NCBI RefSeq assembly: GCF_030410045.1
Contig: NZ_JAUFRA010000004.1
Coordinates: 248,001-312,000 of the forward strand
Length of the DNA stretch: 64,000 bases
DNA from: Marivivens donghaensis
GTDB taxonomy: Bacteria > Pseudomonadota > Alphaproteobacteria > Rhodobacterales > Rhodobacteraceae
Direction: 5' to 3'
A model generated the notes under the pieces. That model was not told the origin of the DNA and ran no database searches. It saw nothing but the letters and a program-made list of their open reading frames with translations. Below, one piece after another: positions 1-7,637 of this stretch (its first letter is position 1; every line of letters begins with the position of its first letter). Made by a program: the position numbers and the translations under genes.

Positions 1-483
1 GCCATGCGCATGGCGGATGAGATCGCGCTCATGCGCCGTGGTAAGATCGTTCAGCAGGGTGCGCCCTATAACGTTTATAACGCCCCCGTTGATAAGTCTG
101 CTGCCGCATTTTTCAGCGATATCAATGTGATACATGGAAAAGTTCAAGGGGCGTTGGTTGAAACGGCCTTTGGTCAGTTCTTTGCGCCGGGGCAGCCTGA
201 TGGCACCGATGTGGATATCGTTATTCGACCCCAACACCTGCGGATCGACTTTGACCGCGATGGCCGTGGCCCGAACCCGACCGTTGCTGATGGTGCGCCA
301 GCGCGGGGTATCGTGATCCGTTCACGGTTCATGGGAGCGGAGAGCCTCGTTGAGTTCAAGATGGATTTCGACGGCTCCGTGCTGAAGGCGCAGGTGCCGA
401 ATGTGTTCCTGCCGAAACCTGGAACTGCGCTGTGGCTGATGATGCGGCGCGATCGCTGTTTCGTTTACCCCGTTAAGAAATAG
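1..483 (+). CDS. ABC transporter ATP-binding protein, C-terminal part (Fe3+/polyamine-type, FbpC-like), truncated by window edge
   Basis: The reading frame is open from base 1, so the P-loop half of the protein lies outside the window. What remains is the end of the nucleotide-binding domain (an 'IALMRRGKIVQQGAP' strand, typical just after the H-loop) and a C-terminal TOBE-type domain with the family hallmark 'IVIRPQHLRI' at about residue 73. The segment 'AAFFSDINVIHG' resembles FbpC-type ferric-iron importers, but polyamine or thiamine importers share this architecture. It would energise a binding-protein-dependent importer at the inner membrane. A ferric-type binding protein lies at 57899-58903, too far away to show that the two work together. 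Its 3' end overlaps the convergent WYL regulator by 11 bases. Confidence 0.85.
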   Translation, partial: AMRMADEIALMRRGKIVQQGAPYNVYNAPVDKSAAAFFSDINVIHGKVQGALVETAFGQFFAPGQPDGTDVDIVIRPQHLRIDFDRDGRGPNPTVADGAPARGIVIRSRFMGAESLVEFKMDFDGSVLKAQVPNVFLPKPGTALWLMMRRDRCFVYPVKK

Positions 484-1135
484 TTCGCGCCGTCCTATAA
501 TCGGCCAGCGTCTTCCCTGCTTCGTTCACAAAGAGCGACGGGAGTTTGCGTAGCGCGGTGATCTCTTCAATCGGCAGATCGTCAAACCCACGGATCGTTT
601 CGCACCACACAGTGCAGGTCCAAACCCGCCCCCAATAATCGAGCCGCAGGGGCCGCACCGTGCGATCCTGACCGTTGAGTGTCACTAGTAGTTTCTGCCG
701 CGCACGGATCGCTTGCCGTAGGGCGGGCAGGTGAACGACGCCCTGCGTGCGCCCTGTGAAGGGATAAATGGCAAGCCCATCCGTTGTCGTATGATCCACG
801 TCCTCGGGCAGGGCAGCGTCGAGTTTGTCGGCTAAGGTCTGCGCGGCCTCAGTCAAGTCAGCCTCACCCGATTGGGCGACCGCCATAAGGCCGAGGTGCA
901 GCGCCTCAAGCTCTGCCATTGAGAGGTTCATGGCGGGCAGTGTGATCGGCGCGGTGACCCGATAACCCGTTCCGCGAGACCCAACCATAGGCACGCCAGA
1001 GGCCATCAACGTCTCCATGTCGCGGTAAACCGTGCGCACGGTGACGCCCGTTTTCTCAGCAATATCAACGGCACGGTGCACATCACCGTCCCGCAAAATC
1101 CGTATCAACTGCCGCAATCTATCCGTTCGTTTCAT
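473..1135 (-). CDS. YafY-type HTH/WYL transcriptional regulator
   Basis: A 220-residue protein with an N-terminal helix-turn-helix of the HTH_11/DeoR kind (residues about 5-55, 'VTVRTVYRDMETLMASGVP'). A WYL ligand-sensing domain covers roughly residues 130-200 ('LRLDYWGRVWTCTVWCE'). The family represses or activates nearby genes in response to small ligands, and some members sense nucleic acid. The gene is convergent with the ABC ATPase and divergent from tatA. A perfect inverted repeat, TGACAA-N4-TTGTCA, lies 29 bases upstream of the start at 1164-1179, a good position for an autoregulatory operator. The regulated target is not evident from the sequence. Confidence 0.85.
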   Translation of the reverse strand: MKRTDRLRQLIRILRDGDVHRAVDIAEKTGVTVRTVYRDMETLMASGVPMVGSRGTGYRVTAPITLPAMNLSMAELEALHLGLMAVAQSGEADLTEAAQTLADKLDAALPEDVDHTTTDGLAIYPFTGRTQGVVHLPALRQAIRARQKLLVTLNGQDRTVRPLRLDYWGRVWTCTVWCETIRGFDDLPIEEITALRKLPSLFVNEAGKTLADYRTARTIS

Positions 1136-1163
1136 ACGTCTTTGTCGCAGCAGAATTCACTAC

Positions 1164-1179
1164 TGACAAGTTTTTGTCA
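1164..1179. promoter_or_regulatory. Inverted repeat upstream of the WYL regulator, candidate operator
   Basis: TGACAA, four bases (GTTT), then TTGTCA: a perfect 6-base inverted repeat in the 178-base divergent gap between the WYL regulator (start 1135) and tatA (start 1314). It lies close to the regulator start, so autoregulation is the simplest reading. This is a sequence observation only. Confidence 0.4.
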
Positions 1180-1313
1180 CAAATTTCGACAAACTTTTGA
1201 GAAACCTCGCGCCAAAAGCGATTTCGCGCTTTTCACCGCTTGGGAAACTGGCAACAGTCGGGGTCACAGAATTTTCGGGCGGCAGAGGCCGACCCGCACA
1301 TAGGGAGACTATC

Positions 1314-1529
1314 ATGCTCAACAATATCGGCCCGATGGGCCTCATCCTGATTGCAGTTGTTGTTCTGGTCATGTTTGGCCGCGGCAAAATCTCGGGCATC
1401 ATGGGCGAAGTGGGCAAAGGCATCACCTCGTTCAAAAAGGGCATCAGCGAAGGCGAAAAAGAGCTGGAAGCTGCAAAAGCTGAAGCTGCAAAAGACGTCA
1501 CCCCCGAGTCTGACAAAGACAAAGCCTAA
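1314..1529 (+). CDS. tatA: Sec-independent protein translocase TatA
   Basis: A 71-residue TatA: one N-terminal membrane helix (residues about 5-21), a hinge containing 'FGRGKIS', an amphipathic helix with 'GKGITSFKKGI', and a charged Glu/Lys/Ala tail. TatA oligomers form the passage for folded proteins with twin-arginine signals. The open frame begins at 1197, but the ATG at 1314 has an upstream purine-rich site (TAGGGAG) and gives the canonical length, so the longer start is rejected. It is the first gene of tatA-tatB-tatC and lies 21 bases before tatB. Confidence 0.95.
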   Translation: MLNNIGPMGLILIAVVVLVMFGRGKISGIMGEVGKGITSFKKGISEGEKELEAAKAEAAKDVTPESDKDKA

Positions 1530-1550
1530 TCAACGCGAAGGAACGCCGCT

Positions 1551-1985
1551 ATGTTTGGCATGGGCTGGAGCGAGATGGTCCTCATCGGCATCGTCGCGCT
1601 GATTGTGGTTGGACCGCAGGAATTACCGGGATTGTTTCGCAGCGTCGGGCAATACGTCGGTAAAGCCAAAGGGATGGCCCGCGAATTCAGCCGCGCGATG
1701 GATCAGGCGGCGGATCAGTCGGGGATGAAGGACATCAACAAGACCCTGAAGGCCGCGTCGAACCCGACGCAGTTCGGCAAGGATGCGATCAAATCGACCT
1801 TGGATACCTCTTCGCTCACACCTGAGCGGGCAGAGACCAAGGAAAAGATGGACGCAGCTATGGCGGAGGCCGCCGAAGAGCGCAAAGCCCGCGAGGCAGC
1901 TGCCGCAGAGGCCGCTCTCGACGAGGCCGAAGCAGACTTGGCCGCGCTGCGTGACCCAAGCCCCAAGACCGAGGCACAAGAATGA
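1551..1985 (+). CDS. tatB: Sec-independent protein translocase TatB
   Basis: A 144-residue TatB with the N-terminal helix 'MGWSEMVLIGIVALIVVGP', the conserved 'GPQELPGLFRSVGQYVGKAK' hinge and amphipathic helix, and a long Ala/Glu-rich, probably disordered C-terminus. TatB partners TatC in recognising twin-arginine signal peptides in the inner membrane. Its stop overlaps the tatC start (ATGA at 1982-1985), pointing to translational coupling. Confidence 0.95.
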   Translation: MFGMGWSEMVLIGIVALIVVGPQELPGLFRSVGQYVGKAKGMAREFSRAMDQAADQSGMKDINKTLKAASNPTQFGKDAIKSTLDTSSLTPERAETKEKMDAAMAEAAEERKAREAAAAEAALDEAEADLAALRDPSPKTEAQE

Positions 1986-2836
1986 GCAACGCAGACGAAA
2001 TCGAAGATACCTCTGCCCCGTTGATAGAACACCTGACAGAACTGCGGTCGCGGCTGATCAAATCGCTCGGCGCTTTCGTCGTTGCGATGGTCATCTGCTT
2101 TACCGTTTGGAACCCGATTTTCGATTTCCTGACGCAGCCGCTCTGTGATGCTCTGGCGGAAAACGGTCAGCAGGATTGTGGTCTGGTGATGATCGCCCTC
2201 CAAGAGGGTTTCTTTGTCGCGGTCTCGATCTCAATGCTTGGCGGCTTGGTCCTGTCGTTCCCCGTGATCAGCTACCAGCTGTGGCGGTTCGTGGCACCTG
2301 GTCTCTATAAATCGGAAAAGAACGCATTCTTGCCGTTCCTTTTGGCCTCGCCGATCATGTTCATCCTCGGTGCTGCCTTTGCGTTCTACGTTATCACGCC
2401 GATGGCCTTCACGTTCTTCTTGAACTTCCAACAGGCAGGGGCGACCGCTGGGACTGAGGCAACATCGGCTGGTATCAACTACCTCGGTTCGGCGCAGTCC
2501 TATCTGTCGCTGACGATGAAGTTCATCATCGCCTTTGGCCTCTGTTTCCAGTTGCCCGTTTTGCTGACCCTTATGGGCAAGGCGGGGTTGGTCTCGGCTG
2601 AAGGTCTGCGGTCGGTTCGCAAATATGCGGTGGTCGGCATTCTGATCCTCGCTGCGATCGCGACACCGCCCGACGTGGTAAGCCAGATCATCCTCTTCTC
2701 GGTCGTCTATGGTCTGTATGAAGTTTCGATCCAATTGGTTGCCCGCGTTGAAAAGGCCCGTATCGAACGCCTCAAAGCCGAAGGTCTGTATTTCGAGGAC
2801 GATGAGGACGAGGCCGACGACGAGGGCAAGGCATGA
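1982..2836 (+). CDS. tatC: Sec-independent protein translocase TatC
   Basis: A 284-residue polytopic TatC with six predicted membrane segments. The N-terminal cytoplasmic stretch 'LIEHLTELRSRLIKS' carries the family signature, and the conserved 'FPVISYQLWRFVAPGLY' follows the first periplasmic loop. The acidic C-terminal tail (EDDEDEADDE) is longer than in enteric TatC, as often in alphaproteobacteria. TatC is the primary receptor for twin-arginine signals. It is coupled by 4-base overlaps both to tatB upstream and to the DUF815 gene downstream (ATGA at 2833-2836). Confidence 0.96.
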   Translation: MSNADEIEDTSAPLIEHLTELRSRLIKSLGAFVVAMVICFTVWNPIFDFLTQPLCDALAENGQQDCGLVMIALQEGFFVAVSISMLGGLVLSFPVISYQLWRFVAPGLYKSEKNAFLPFLLASPIMFILGAAFAFYVITPMAFTFFLNFQQAGATAGTEATSAGINYLGSAQSYLSLTMKFIIAFGLCFQLPVLLTLMGKAGLVSAEGLRSVRKYAVVGILILAAIATPPDVVSQIILFSVVYGLYEVSIQLVARVEKARIERLKAEGLYFEDDEDEADDEGKA

Positions 2837-3672
2837 ATGACGCGACCTTAACGCGTATCGCAGAGGCGCTAGAGCGGATCGCTCCAGCGCCTTTGGCCGC
2901 TCCCGACTTTGCCGCTGCACAAGGGTTCGTTTGGCACACCAGCCCAGATCGGCTCGAACCAGTGACCAAGGTGTCGCGGGTTGATGTTTCGCTCCTCGTT
3001 GGGGTGAACAGATCGCGTGACACGTTGATGGCTAATACCGAACAGTTTGCCCGTGGGATGCCCGCAAACAACGCCCTTTTGTGGGGTGCGCGGGGCATGG
3101 GGAAATCCAGTCTGGTTAAGGCCGTACATGGCAAGCTGGGGGAAACCTATCCCGACCTCAAACTGATCGAGATCCAGCGCGAGGACCTTCCGTCGATCAC
3201 GCGGTGCCTGAACTTGCTACGTGGCCGTCCCGAACGCTTTGTGCTGTTCTGTGACGACCTATCGTTCAGCAATGATGACGCGCATTACAAATCGCTTAAG
3301 GCGGTGTTGGATGGCGGGATTGAGGGGCGTCCCGACAACGTGGTCCTCTATGCTACGTCGAACCGTCGCCACCTTATGCCGCGCGATATGATCGAAAACG
3401 AACGCTCCACCGCGATCAACCCTGCGGAAGCGGTCGAAGAGAAAGTTTCGCTCTCGGATCGATTTGGTCTGTGGCTCGGGTTCCATCCGTGTTCGCAGGA
3501 CGACTACCTAAATATGATCCGTGGATATTGCGCGTCTTATGGCGTTGAGATCGACGAAGAGACGCTCTGGGCCGAAGCCATCGAATGGCAAGCGACCCGA
3601 GGGAGCCGGTCTGGCCGCGTAGCGTGGCAGTATTTCACGGACCTTGCTGGGCGCAAGGGCGTGACACTTTGA
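2833..3672 (+). CDS. DUF815 family AAA-type ATP-binding protein
   Basis: A 279-residue protein with a P-loop at about residues 80-90 ('GARGMGKSSLVKAVHG') and a Walker-B-like 'VLFCDDLSF' near residue 137. This is the layout of the DUF815 (YifB/DnaC-like AAA) family, whose function is not settled. The start overlaps the tatC stop, so it is co-translated with the Tat genes here. That linkage is an observation and does not prove a role in export. A strong palindromic terminator follows directly. Confidence 0.85.
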   Translation: MNDATLTRIAEALERIAPAPLAAPDFAAAQGFVWHTSPDRLEPVTKVSRVDVSLLVGVNRSRDTLMANTEQFARGMPANNALLWGARGMGKSSLVKAVHGKLGETYPDLKLIEIQREDLPSITRCLNLLRGRPERFVLFCDDLSFSNDDAHYKSLKAVLDGGIEGRPDNVVLYATSNRRHLMPRDMIENERSTAINPAEAVEEKVSLSDRFGLWLGFHPCSQDDYLNMIRGYCASYGVEIDEETLWAEAIEWQATRGSRSGRVAWQYFTDLAGRKGVTL

Positions 3673-3674
3673 CG

Positions 3675-3704
3675 AAAACGGGCGGGGAATTCCCCGCCCG
3701 TTTT
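3675..3704. terminator. Bidirectional intrinsic terminator between DUF815 and nlpD
   Basis: A perfect 30-base palindrome with GC-rich arms (CGGGCGGGG and its complement), flanked by A4 on the left and T4 on the right. It separates the plus-strand tat-DUF815 operon from the minus-strand nlpD end and can terminate both. Confidence 0.9.
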
Positions 3705-3726
3705 GTATTCTGATGTTGTGACCTGA

Positions 3727-4926
3727 CTAGGGCAGGTAATCTTCGGGGTTTGCCGATTTCATCCCCGACAGGCGCACCTCAAAGTGGACGACCGCAGGGT
3801 TCGTAGCCTTAACCACACCGATTTTCTGGCCCTGACGGACGCTTGCGCCCTCAGCCACGGTCAAACCGTCGAGGTTGGTGTAAACGGTCAACAGATCGGT
3901 CGCGTGACGGATCACCACAATCGCAACACCGTTGGTATCACGGGTGATGGCGGCCACGGTGCCAGCGGCAGCAGCGACCACTTCGTCGCCCGCGCTCGCT
4001 GCGATGTCGATGCCTTCGTTGCTGCCAGCTGAGTAGGCACGCACGATATTACCGCGCACTGGGTAGATCAGCGGAGCATTCGGGTTCGCTGCTGGCGCTG
4101 GTGTGCCGAGGTCTGGCGCAGCCACAGGGGCCACAGTTGCAGTCGCTGCGGGTGTTGTTGTCTCGGTCGGGAGCGGCGTTGCAGCCGACGGCGGAACTGG
4201 CGTCTGTGTGCCTTCGCCCGGTGCGCTTTCTGGTTCCGTGATGAGCGTCACGCCGCTTTGTGGGATCAAGAGCGACTGACCTTCGCGAACCGAGAGGTCA
4301 GAGCCTAGACCGTTCCATTCGGCCAAGGTCCGCACGGGCAGGTTATAGAGACGTGCGATAGAGTAGGCGGTCTCATTCGGGCGCACGGTGTGGCGCAGCG
4401 GTTCAACGCCGTCCATGATGGTTGCGGTTTGAGGCGCGGCAGCGGCTGGCGCGGTCGAGGTGGCTTGCGGACCTGCGCGGTCAATCGCGGCGGCGGCAAG
4501 AGTTGTCACATCAACCTCGGTCGGCTGGATCGGACCAGAAACAACAGCGCCGGTGGCAGCCGACGGTTCAGCCACGCGGTTCGGCAGGAGCAGAACAGCA
4601 CCTTGGTTCAATGAGGTATCAACGCTGAGCGCGTTGGCACGTGCCAGCTCTGCCGCGTTGATGTCCAGACGTTGGGCCACGGTTGTGACGGTATCGCCGC
4701 GAATTGCCACGACAACCTGATAGTTCGGGTACGAAATCACACCGCGATTATCGGGCTCTGGACGCGGCGGCAGGTTGCGTGCGGCATTCGTGGTATCGAG
4801 CGTGTTGCCGCCCAAGTCCCGCATGTCCAAATCGAAATTCTCAAAGGTGTCTGCGCAGCCCGCCAATAGCGTCAGGGCGGCACCTGTGAACAGCGCAGCG
4901 CGCAGGGAATTTGCCTTGATCATCAC
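3727..4926 (-). CDS. nlpD: NlpD-like lipoprotein, two LysM domains and a degenerate LytM/M23 domain
   Basis: A 399-residue protein. It begins with a lipoprotein signal (lipobox LLAGC, Cys at about residue 23), followed by LysM repeats near residues 70-115 and 178-222, a Pro/Thr/Ala-rich linker, and a C-terminal M23 fold (about 285-395). The zinc-site residues are replaced: the first motif reads NEGID where an active enzyme has HxxxD, and the last reads VVHFE where it has HxHFE. This matches NlpD/EnvC activators, which bind peptidoglycan and switch on amidases but do not cut it themselves. It lies downstream of surE and pcm, a conserved neighbourhood. The AMIN amidase at 27335-28555 is a plausible partner. 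Confidence 0.88.
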   Translation of the reverse strand: MMIKANSLRAALFTGAALTLLAGCADTFENFDLDMRDLGGNTLDTTNAARNLPPRPEPDNRGVISYPNYQVVVAIRGDTVTTVAQRLDINAAELARANALSVDTSLNQGAVLLLPNRVAEPSAATGAVVSGPIQPTEVDVTTLAAAAIDRAGPQATSTAPAAAAPQTATIMDGVEPLRHTVRPNETAYSIARLYNLPVRTLAEWNGLGSDLSVREGQSLLIPQSGVTLITEPESAPGEGTQTPVPPSAATPLPTETTTPAATATVAPVAAPDLGTPAPAANPNAPLIYPVRGNIVRAYSAGSNEGIDIAASAGDEVVAAAAGTVAAITRDTNGVAIVVIRHATDLLTVYTNLDGLTVAEGASVRQGQKIGVVKATNPAVVHFEVRLSGMKSANPEDYLP

Positions 4927-4969
4927 TCGATCCTCGTCTCTCTCGCTCTGTTGATCAGAGCTGTTTAGG

Positions 4970-5608
4970 TCAGTCGCCCAACCCCTCTACCAGAGGGACA
5001 AAGCGGACAGGGCGCAATTCGTCGTAGTCAAATCCGTCCTCAGTGCGGGTGACACGGATCAGGCTCTGAACCGCATCGGATTGCCCCACTGGCAATACCA
5101 TAATACCGCCAACACGCAATTGCGCCAAGAGCGGACCGGGCGGGTCTTCGGCGGCTGCGGTCACGAGAATGCGATCAAACGGGGCCTGATCGGGCAAACC
5201 AAAGCTGCCATCCCCCACAAAAGGGATCACATTTGTCAGGTCGAGCCGTTCAAAAATCGCCTTCGCGTCCGTCACAAGGCGACGATAACGGTCGATGGTA
5301 TAGACGCGGCGGGCGAGGTGGCTGAGGATCGCGGCTTGATACCCAGAGCCTGTGCCGACCTCTAAAACCTTATCGCGGTTGGTGACATTGAGCGCCTGCG
5401 TCATGATGCCAACAACCGACGGCTGGCTGATCGTTTGACCCGACGCGATCGGCAGCGGCATGTCCTCATAGGCGCGGTCAGCAAAGATGCCTTTGACGAA
5501 CATCGCACGGTCGACCCGTTCCATCGCCGTGAGCACACGTGCGTCCGTCACGCCCTTTGATCGTAGGGCGTAGAGGAACTGCATCTTGGCTTCGGCGTCA
5601 AAGGTCAC
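4970..5608 (-). CDS. pcm: Protein-L-isoaspartate O-methyltransferase
   Basis: A 212-residue SAM-dependent methyltransferase that repairs isoaspartyl damage in proteins. Visible family motifs are 'PLPIASGQTISQPSVVGIMT' around residues 51-70, the SAM-binding glycine loop 'VLEVGTGSGYQAAIL' near residue 80, and 'VGDGSFG' further on. The length matches bacterial Pcm. The gene follows surE with a 4-base overlap (5605-5608) and precedes nlpD by 43 bases, the classic surE-pcm-nlpD arrangement. Confidence 0.95.
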   Translation of the reverse strand: MTFDAEAKMQFLYALRSKGVTDARVLTAMERVDRAMFVKGIFADRAYEDMPLPIASGQTISQPSVVGIMTQALNVTNRDKVLEVGTGSGYQAAILSHLARRVYTIDRYRRLVTDAKAIFERLDLTNVIPFVGDGSFGLPDQAPFDRILVTAAAEDPPGPLLAQLRVGGIMVLPVGQSDAVQSLIRVTRTEDGFDYDELRPVRFVPLVEGLGD

Positions 5609-6390
5609 TCTAGCGCATCCCGCAGTTGGGCGAGGGTCGCGTGATCTGTGAGGTCCGCGCGCATCGGCGTCACGCTGATGTAGCCATCAAGGTTCAGGGT
5701 CACGTCCGTGTCGGGCAGGGTGCGAACCCGTTGATCGCCCCCTTTGACCCAAAGGAACTTGCGGCCCGAAGGCGATTGATGCGGCTCGACGGTAAAGGTG
5801 GTGCCACGGCGGAAGCCCTGTGCGCCAACCCTGATCCCTTGAACGTCGGCAGCGGCGACGGGAGGGAAGTTCACGTTGTAGAACAGGCGATAATCTTCTT
5901 CACCCCAGAGACCGTTTTTCAGCAAACGCCGCACAACGTCGGCAGCGTGCTGGGCTGCGGCCTCGAACGGTTGATCGAGGTCGGCATTAGCAGGGCCAAA
6001 GAACTGCGACATTGCGATGGCAGGGACCCCCTGAAGTGAGGCCTCAATCGTGGCGCCGATGGTGCCCGAATACATGACGTTTTCGCCGGCGTTGTTGCCA
6101 CGGTTCACACCAGAGAGCACGAGATCAGGTTTGTTGTCTGCCATAACGTCGTAGAGCCCCGCCAGAACACAGTCCGCAGGCGATCCTTCGGCGGCGAAAC
6201 GGCGATCACCGAGTTGCGCAATCATCGTCGGGTGCGTGTAGCTGATGCAATGCCCCACGCCAGACTGTTCAAAGGCGGGCGCGACGGTCCAGACCTCACC
6301 ATCGGGGCCAGCAACCTCTTGTGCGATTGCGTGGAGCACCTTTAGGCCCGGTGCGTTGATCCCGTCATCGTTGGTAATAAGAATGCGCAT
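5605..6390 (-). CDS. surE: 5'-nucleotidase SurE
   Basis: A 261-residue SurE metal-dependent nucleoside-5'-monophosphatase. The N-terminus MRILITNDDG carries the metal-binding Asp pair. 'SGVNRGNNAGENVMYSGTIG' at about residues 90-109 is the rest of the active site. A GTG at 6396 would add two residues, but AGAGG lies 5 bases ahead of the ATG at 6390, so I prefer the ATG. It heads the surE-pcm-nlpD minus-strand unit. Confidence 0.95.
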   Translation of the reverse strand: MRILITNDDGINAPGLKVLHAIAQEVAGPDGEVWTVAPAFEQSGVGHCISYTHPTMIAQLGDRRFAAEGSPADCVLAGLYDVMADNKPDLVLSGVNRGNNAGENVMYSGTIGATIEASLQGVPAIAMSQFFGPANADLDQPFEAAAQHAADVVRRLLKNGLWGEEDYRLFYNVNFPPVAAADVQGIRVGAQGFRRGTTFTVEPHQSPSGRKFLWVKGGDQRVRTLPDTDVTLNLDGYISVTPMRADLTDHATLAQLRDALE

Positions 6391-6456
6391 GCTCACCTCT
6401 TTTGCTGACTTTCCTAAGCAGTTGAAGGCAAAGCGGCAAGCATTGTCAGACCTGTT

Positions 6457-7119
6457 TTACGATAGGATTTCTGGCAGGAGACGCGCGGCCTCTTCGCGGA
6501 TGTCGGTCAGGGGCGCGCGGTCTTCACCCGGGAAGAAGCGTGCGCGGACGGCTGTCGGCATCGGGCGCGGGGTCAAAATCTTGACCATCGGGCCGATTTT
6601 CGCGGTTTCAGTCTGCCAGCTGCGCGCCATTGCGATCTGTGCGGCCTTGGATGCGCCATAGGCGCCAAAGAATGCCTCGCCGGCGCGCGGGTCATCAAAG
6701 AACACTGCGCGGCCCGTCGTGCCCAAAAGAGGCGCCACATAGCTGATCAAGCGCTGGGTTGCTTTGACGTTGGTGAGGAATGCCTTGTCGTAGTCTTTTT
6801 CCGGCATGTCGGGCGCAGGTGACAGAGGCGGGGAGAAGATCGCGGAATGGACCCAGAGGTCCAGTTTGCCCCAGCGATCATAGACCGAACGACAGAGCTG
6901 CTGCATCGCGGCCTCAACTGTGATGTCCATCGGTGCAAGCGACGCTTCACCACCCTTGGCCTGAATGCGATCATCCAGTTCCTCAAGTGCGCCAGTGGTT
7001 TTACCCACGGCGATAATGTGGTGCGTTTCGGCAAGCTGTTCGGCCAAGGCAGAGCCAAGTCCGCGCGAAGCGCCGGTGATCAAAGCGGTGGGGCGTGTAT
7101 CTTGCGTCATAGGCTCCAT
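6457..7119 (-). CDS. SDR family NAD(P)-dependent oxidoreductase
   Basis: A 220-residue short-chain dehydrogenase/reductase. The cofactor motif TGASRGLG is at residues 15-22 and the catalytic YxxxK pair lies in 'YGASKAAQIAMA' (about residue 158). A small hydrophobic substrate is likely, but the sequence does not identify it. The ATG at 7119 has AAGG six bases upstream and is preferred over a second ATG at 7110. It is the last gene of the minus-strand radA-cvpA-purF neighbourhood, where an SDR is frequently found. Confidence 0.85.
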   Translation of the reverse strand: MEPMTQDTRPTALITGASRGLGSALAEQLAETHHIIAVGKTTGALEELDDRIQAKGGEASLAPMDITVEAAMQQLCRSVYDRWGKLDLWVHSAIFSPPLSPAPDMPEKDYDKAFLTNVKATQRLISYVAPLLGTTGRAVFFDDPRAGEAFFGAYGASKAAQIAMARSWQTETAKIGPMVKILTPRPMPTAVRARFFPGEDRAPLTDIREEAARLLPEILS

Positions 7120-7174
7120 TTCGCACCTTGTTGCGTTTGGTGCAAGTGGGCTGTGATGCGGCGCTTTGGTCGAG

Positions 7175-7429
7175 TCAGTTCATCATCTGCAGGACAAGCT
7201 GCCCGTCCATTCCGGTGAGGATCACCGACTGTTCATCAATCGCAGTAATGCGGCCCGACAGCGTCGTGTCGCCCACCGAAACAAGGCGGACATAGCCGAT
7301 CCCGTTTCGCAGGATCGCTTGGGTGCCATCAGGTTTCACAATCGTGCCAATGAGTGCCATTTGATCGAGTGGCAGCACATCGACGACCGTTGCCGCCTGC
7401 GCGACAACGTTGTTGGTCATGCTCGTCAT
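7175..7429 (-). CDS. Small PilP/GspC-like domain protein
   Basis: An 84-residue protein lying between purF and the SDR. The central part ('GTIVKPDGTQAILRNGIGYVRLVSVGD', cut here for length at residues about 34-60) and the end ('GRITAIDEQSVILTG') follow the small beta-fold pattern of PilP/GspC homology regions, as often annotated in Rhodobacterales. It has no clear signal peptide or membrane helix. The ATG at 7429 has GGA six bases upstream. A longer version starting at 7519 adds an unlikely Cys/Phe-rich segment and is rejected. The function is unknown. No pilus genes are nearby, so the PilP label describes the fold only. Confidence 0.6.
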   Translation of the reverse strand: MTSMTNNVVAQAATVVDVLPLDQMALIGTIVKPDGTQAILRNGIGYVRLVSVGDTTLSGRITAIDEQSVILTGMDGQLVLQMMN

Positions 7430-7561
7430 TTTCGGTCCATTACCCGTGAGTGGTAGGACCGAGGTGGCATGTGGAAAACAGTAAAAAAACCCCTCCTTGC
7501 ACGGAAGGATAGGAGCCATAGGCGGGGAACTGCCAGTTCCTTGATTTCGATATATTCAAAA

Positions 7562-7591
7562 GAAATAAGGGCCGCCACATTGGGCGACCCT
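7562..7591 (-). terminator. Probable intrinsic terminator downstream of purF
   Basis: On the minus strand a 9-base stem (arms at 7583-7591 and 7568-7576, one G-U pair) is followed by TTATTTCTTTT. A second short hairpin, TTGCAC-N4-GTGCAA, sits just before it at about 7596-7611. Both lie between the purF stop (7638) and the small gene start. Confidence 0.55.
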
Positions 7592-7637
7592 GAACTTGCA
7601 CGACCGTGCAAGGTGATTTCCGAACGGTTAAGTCAGC

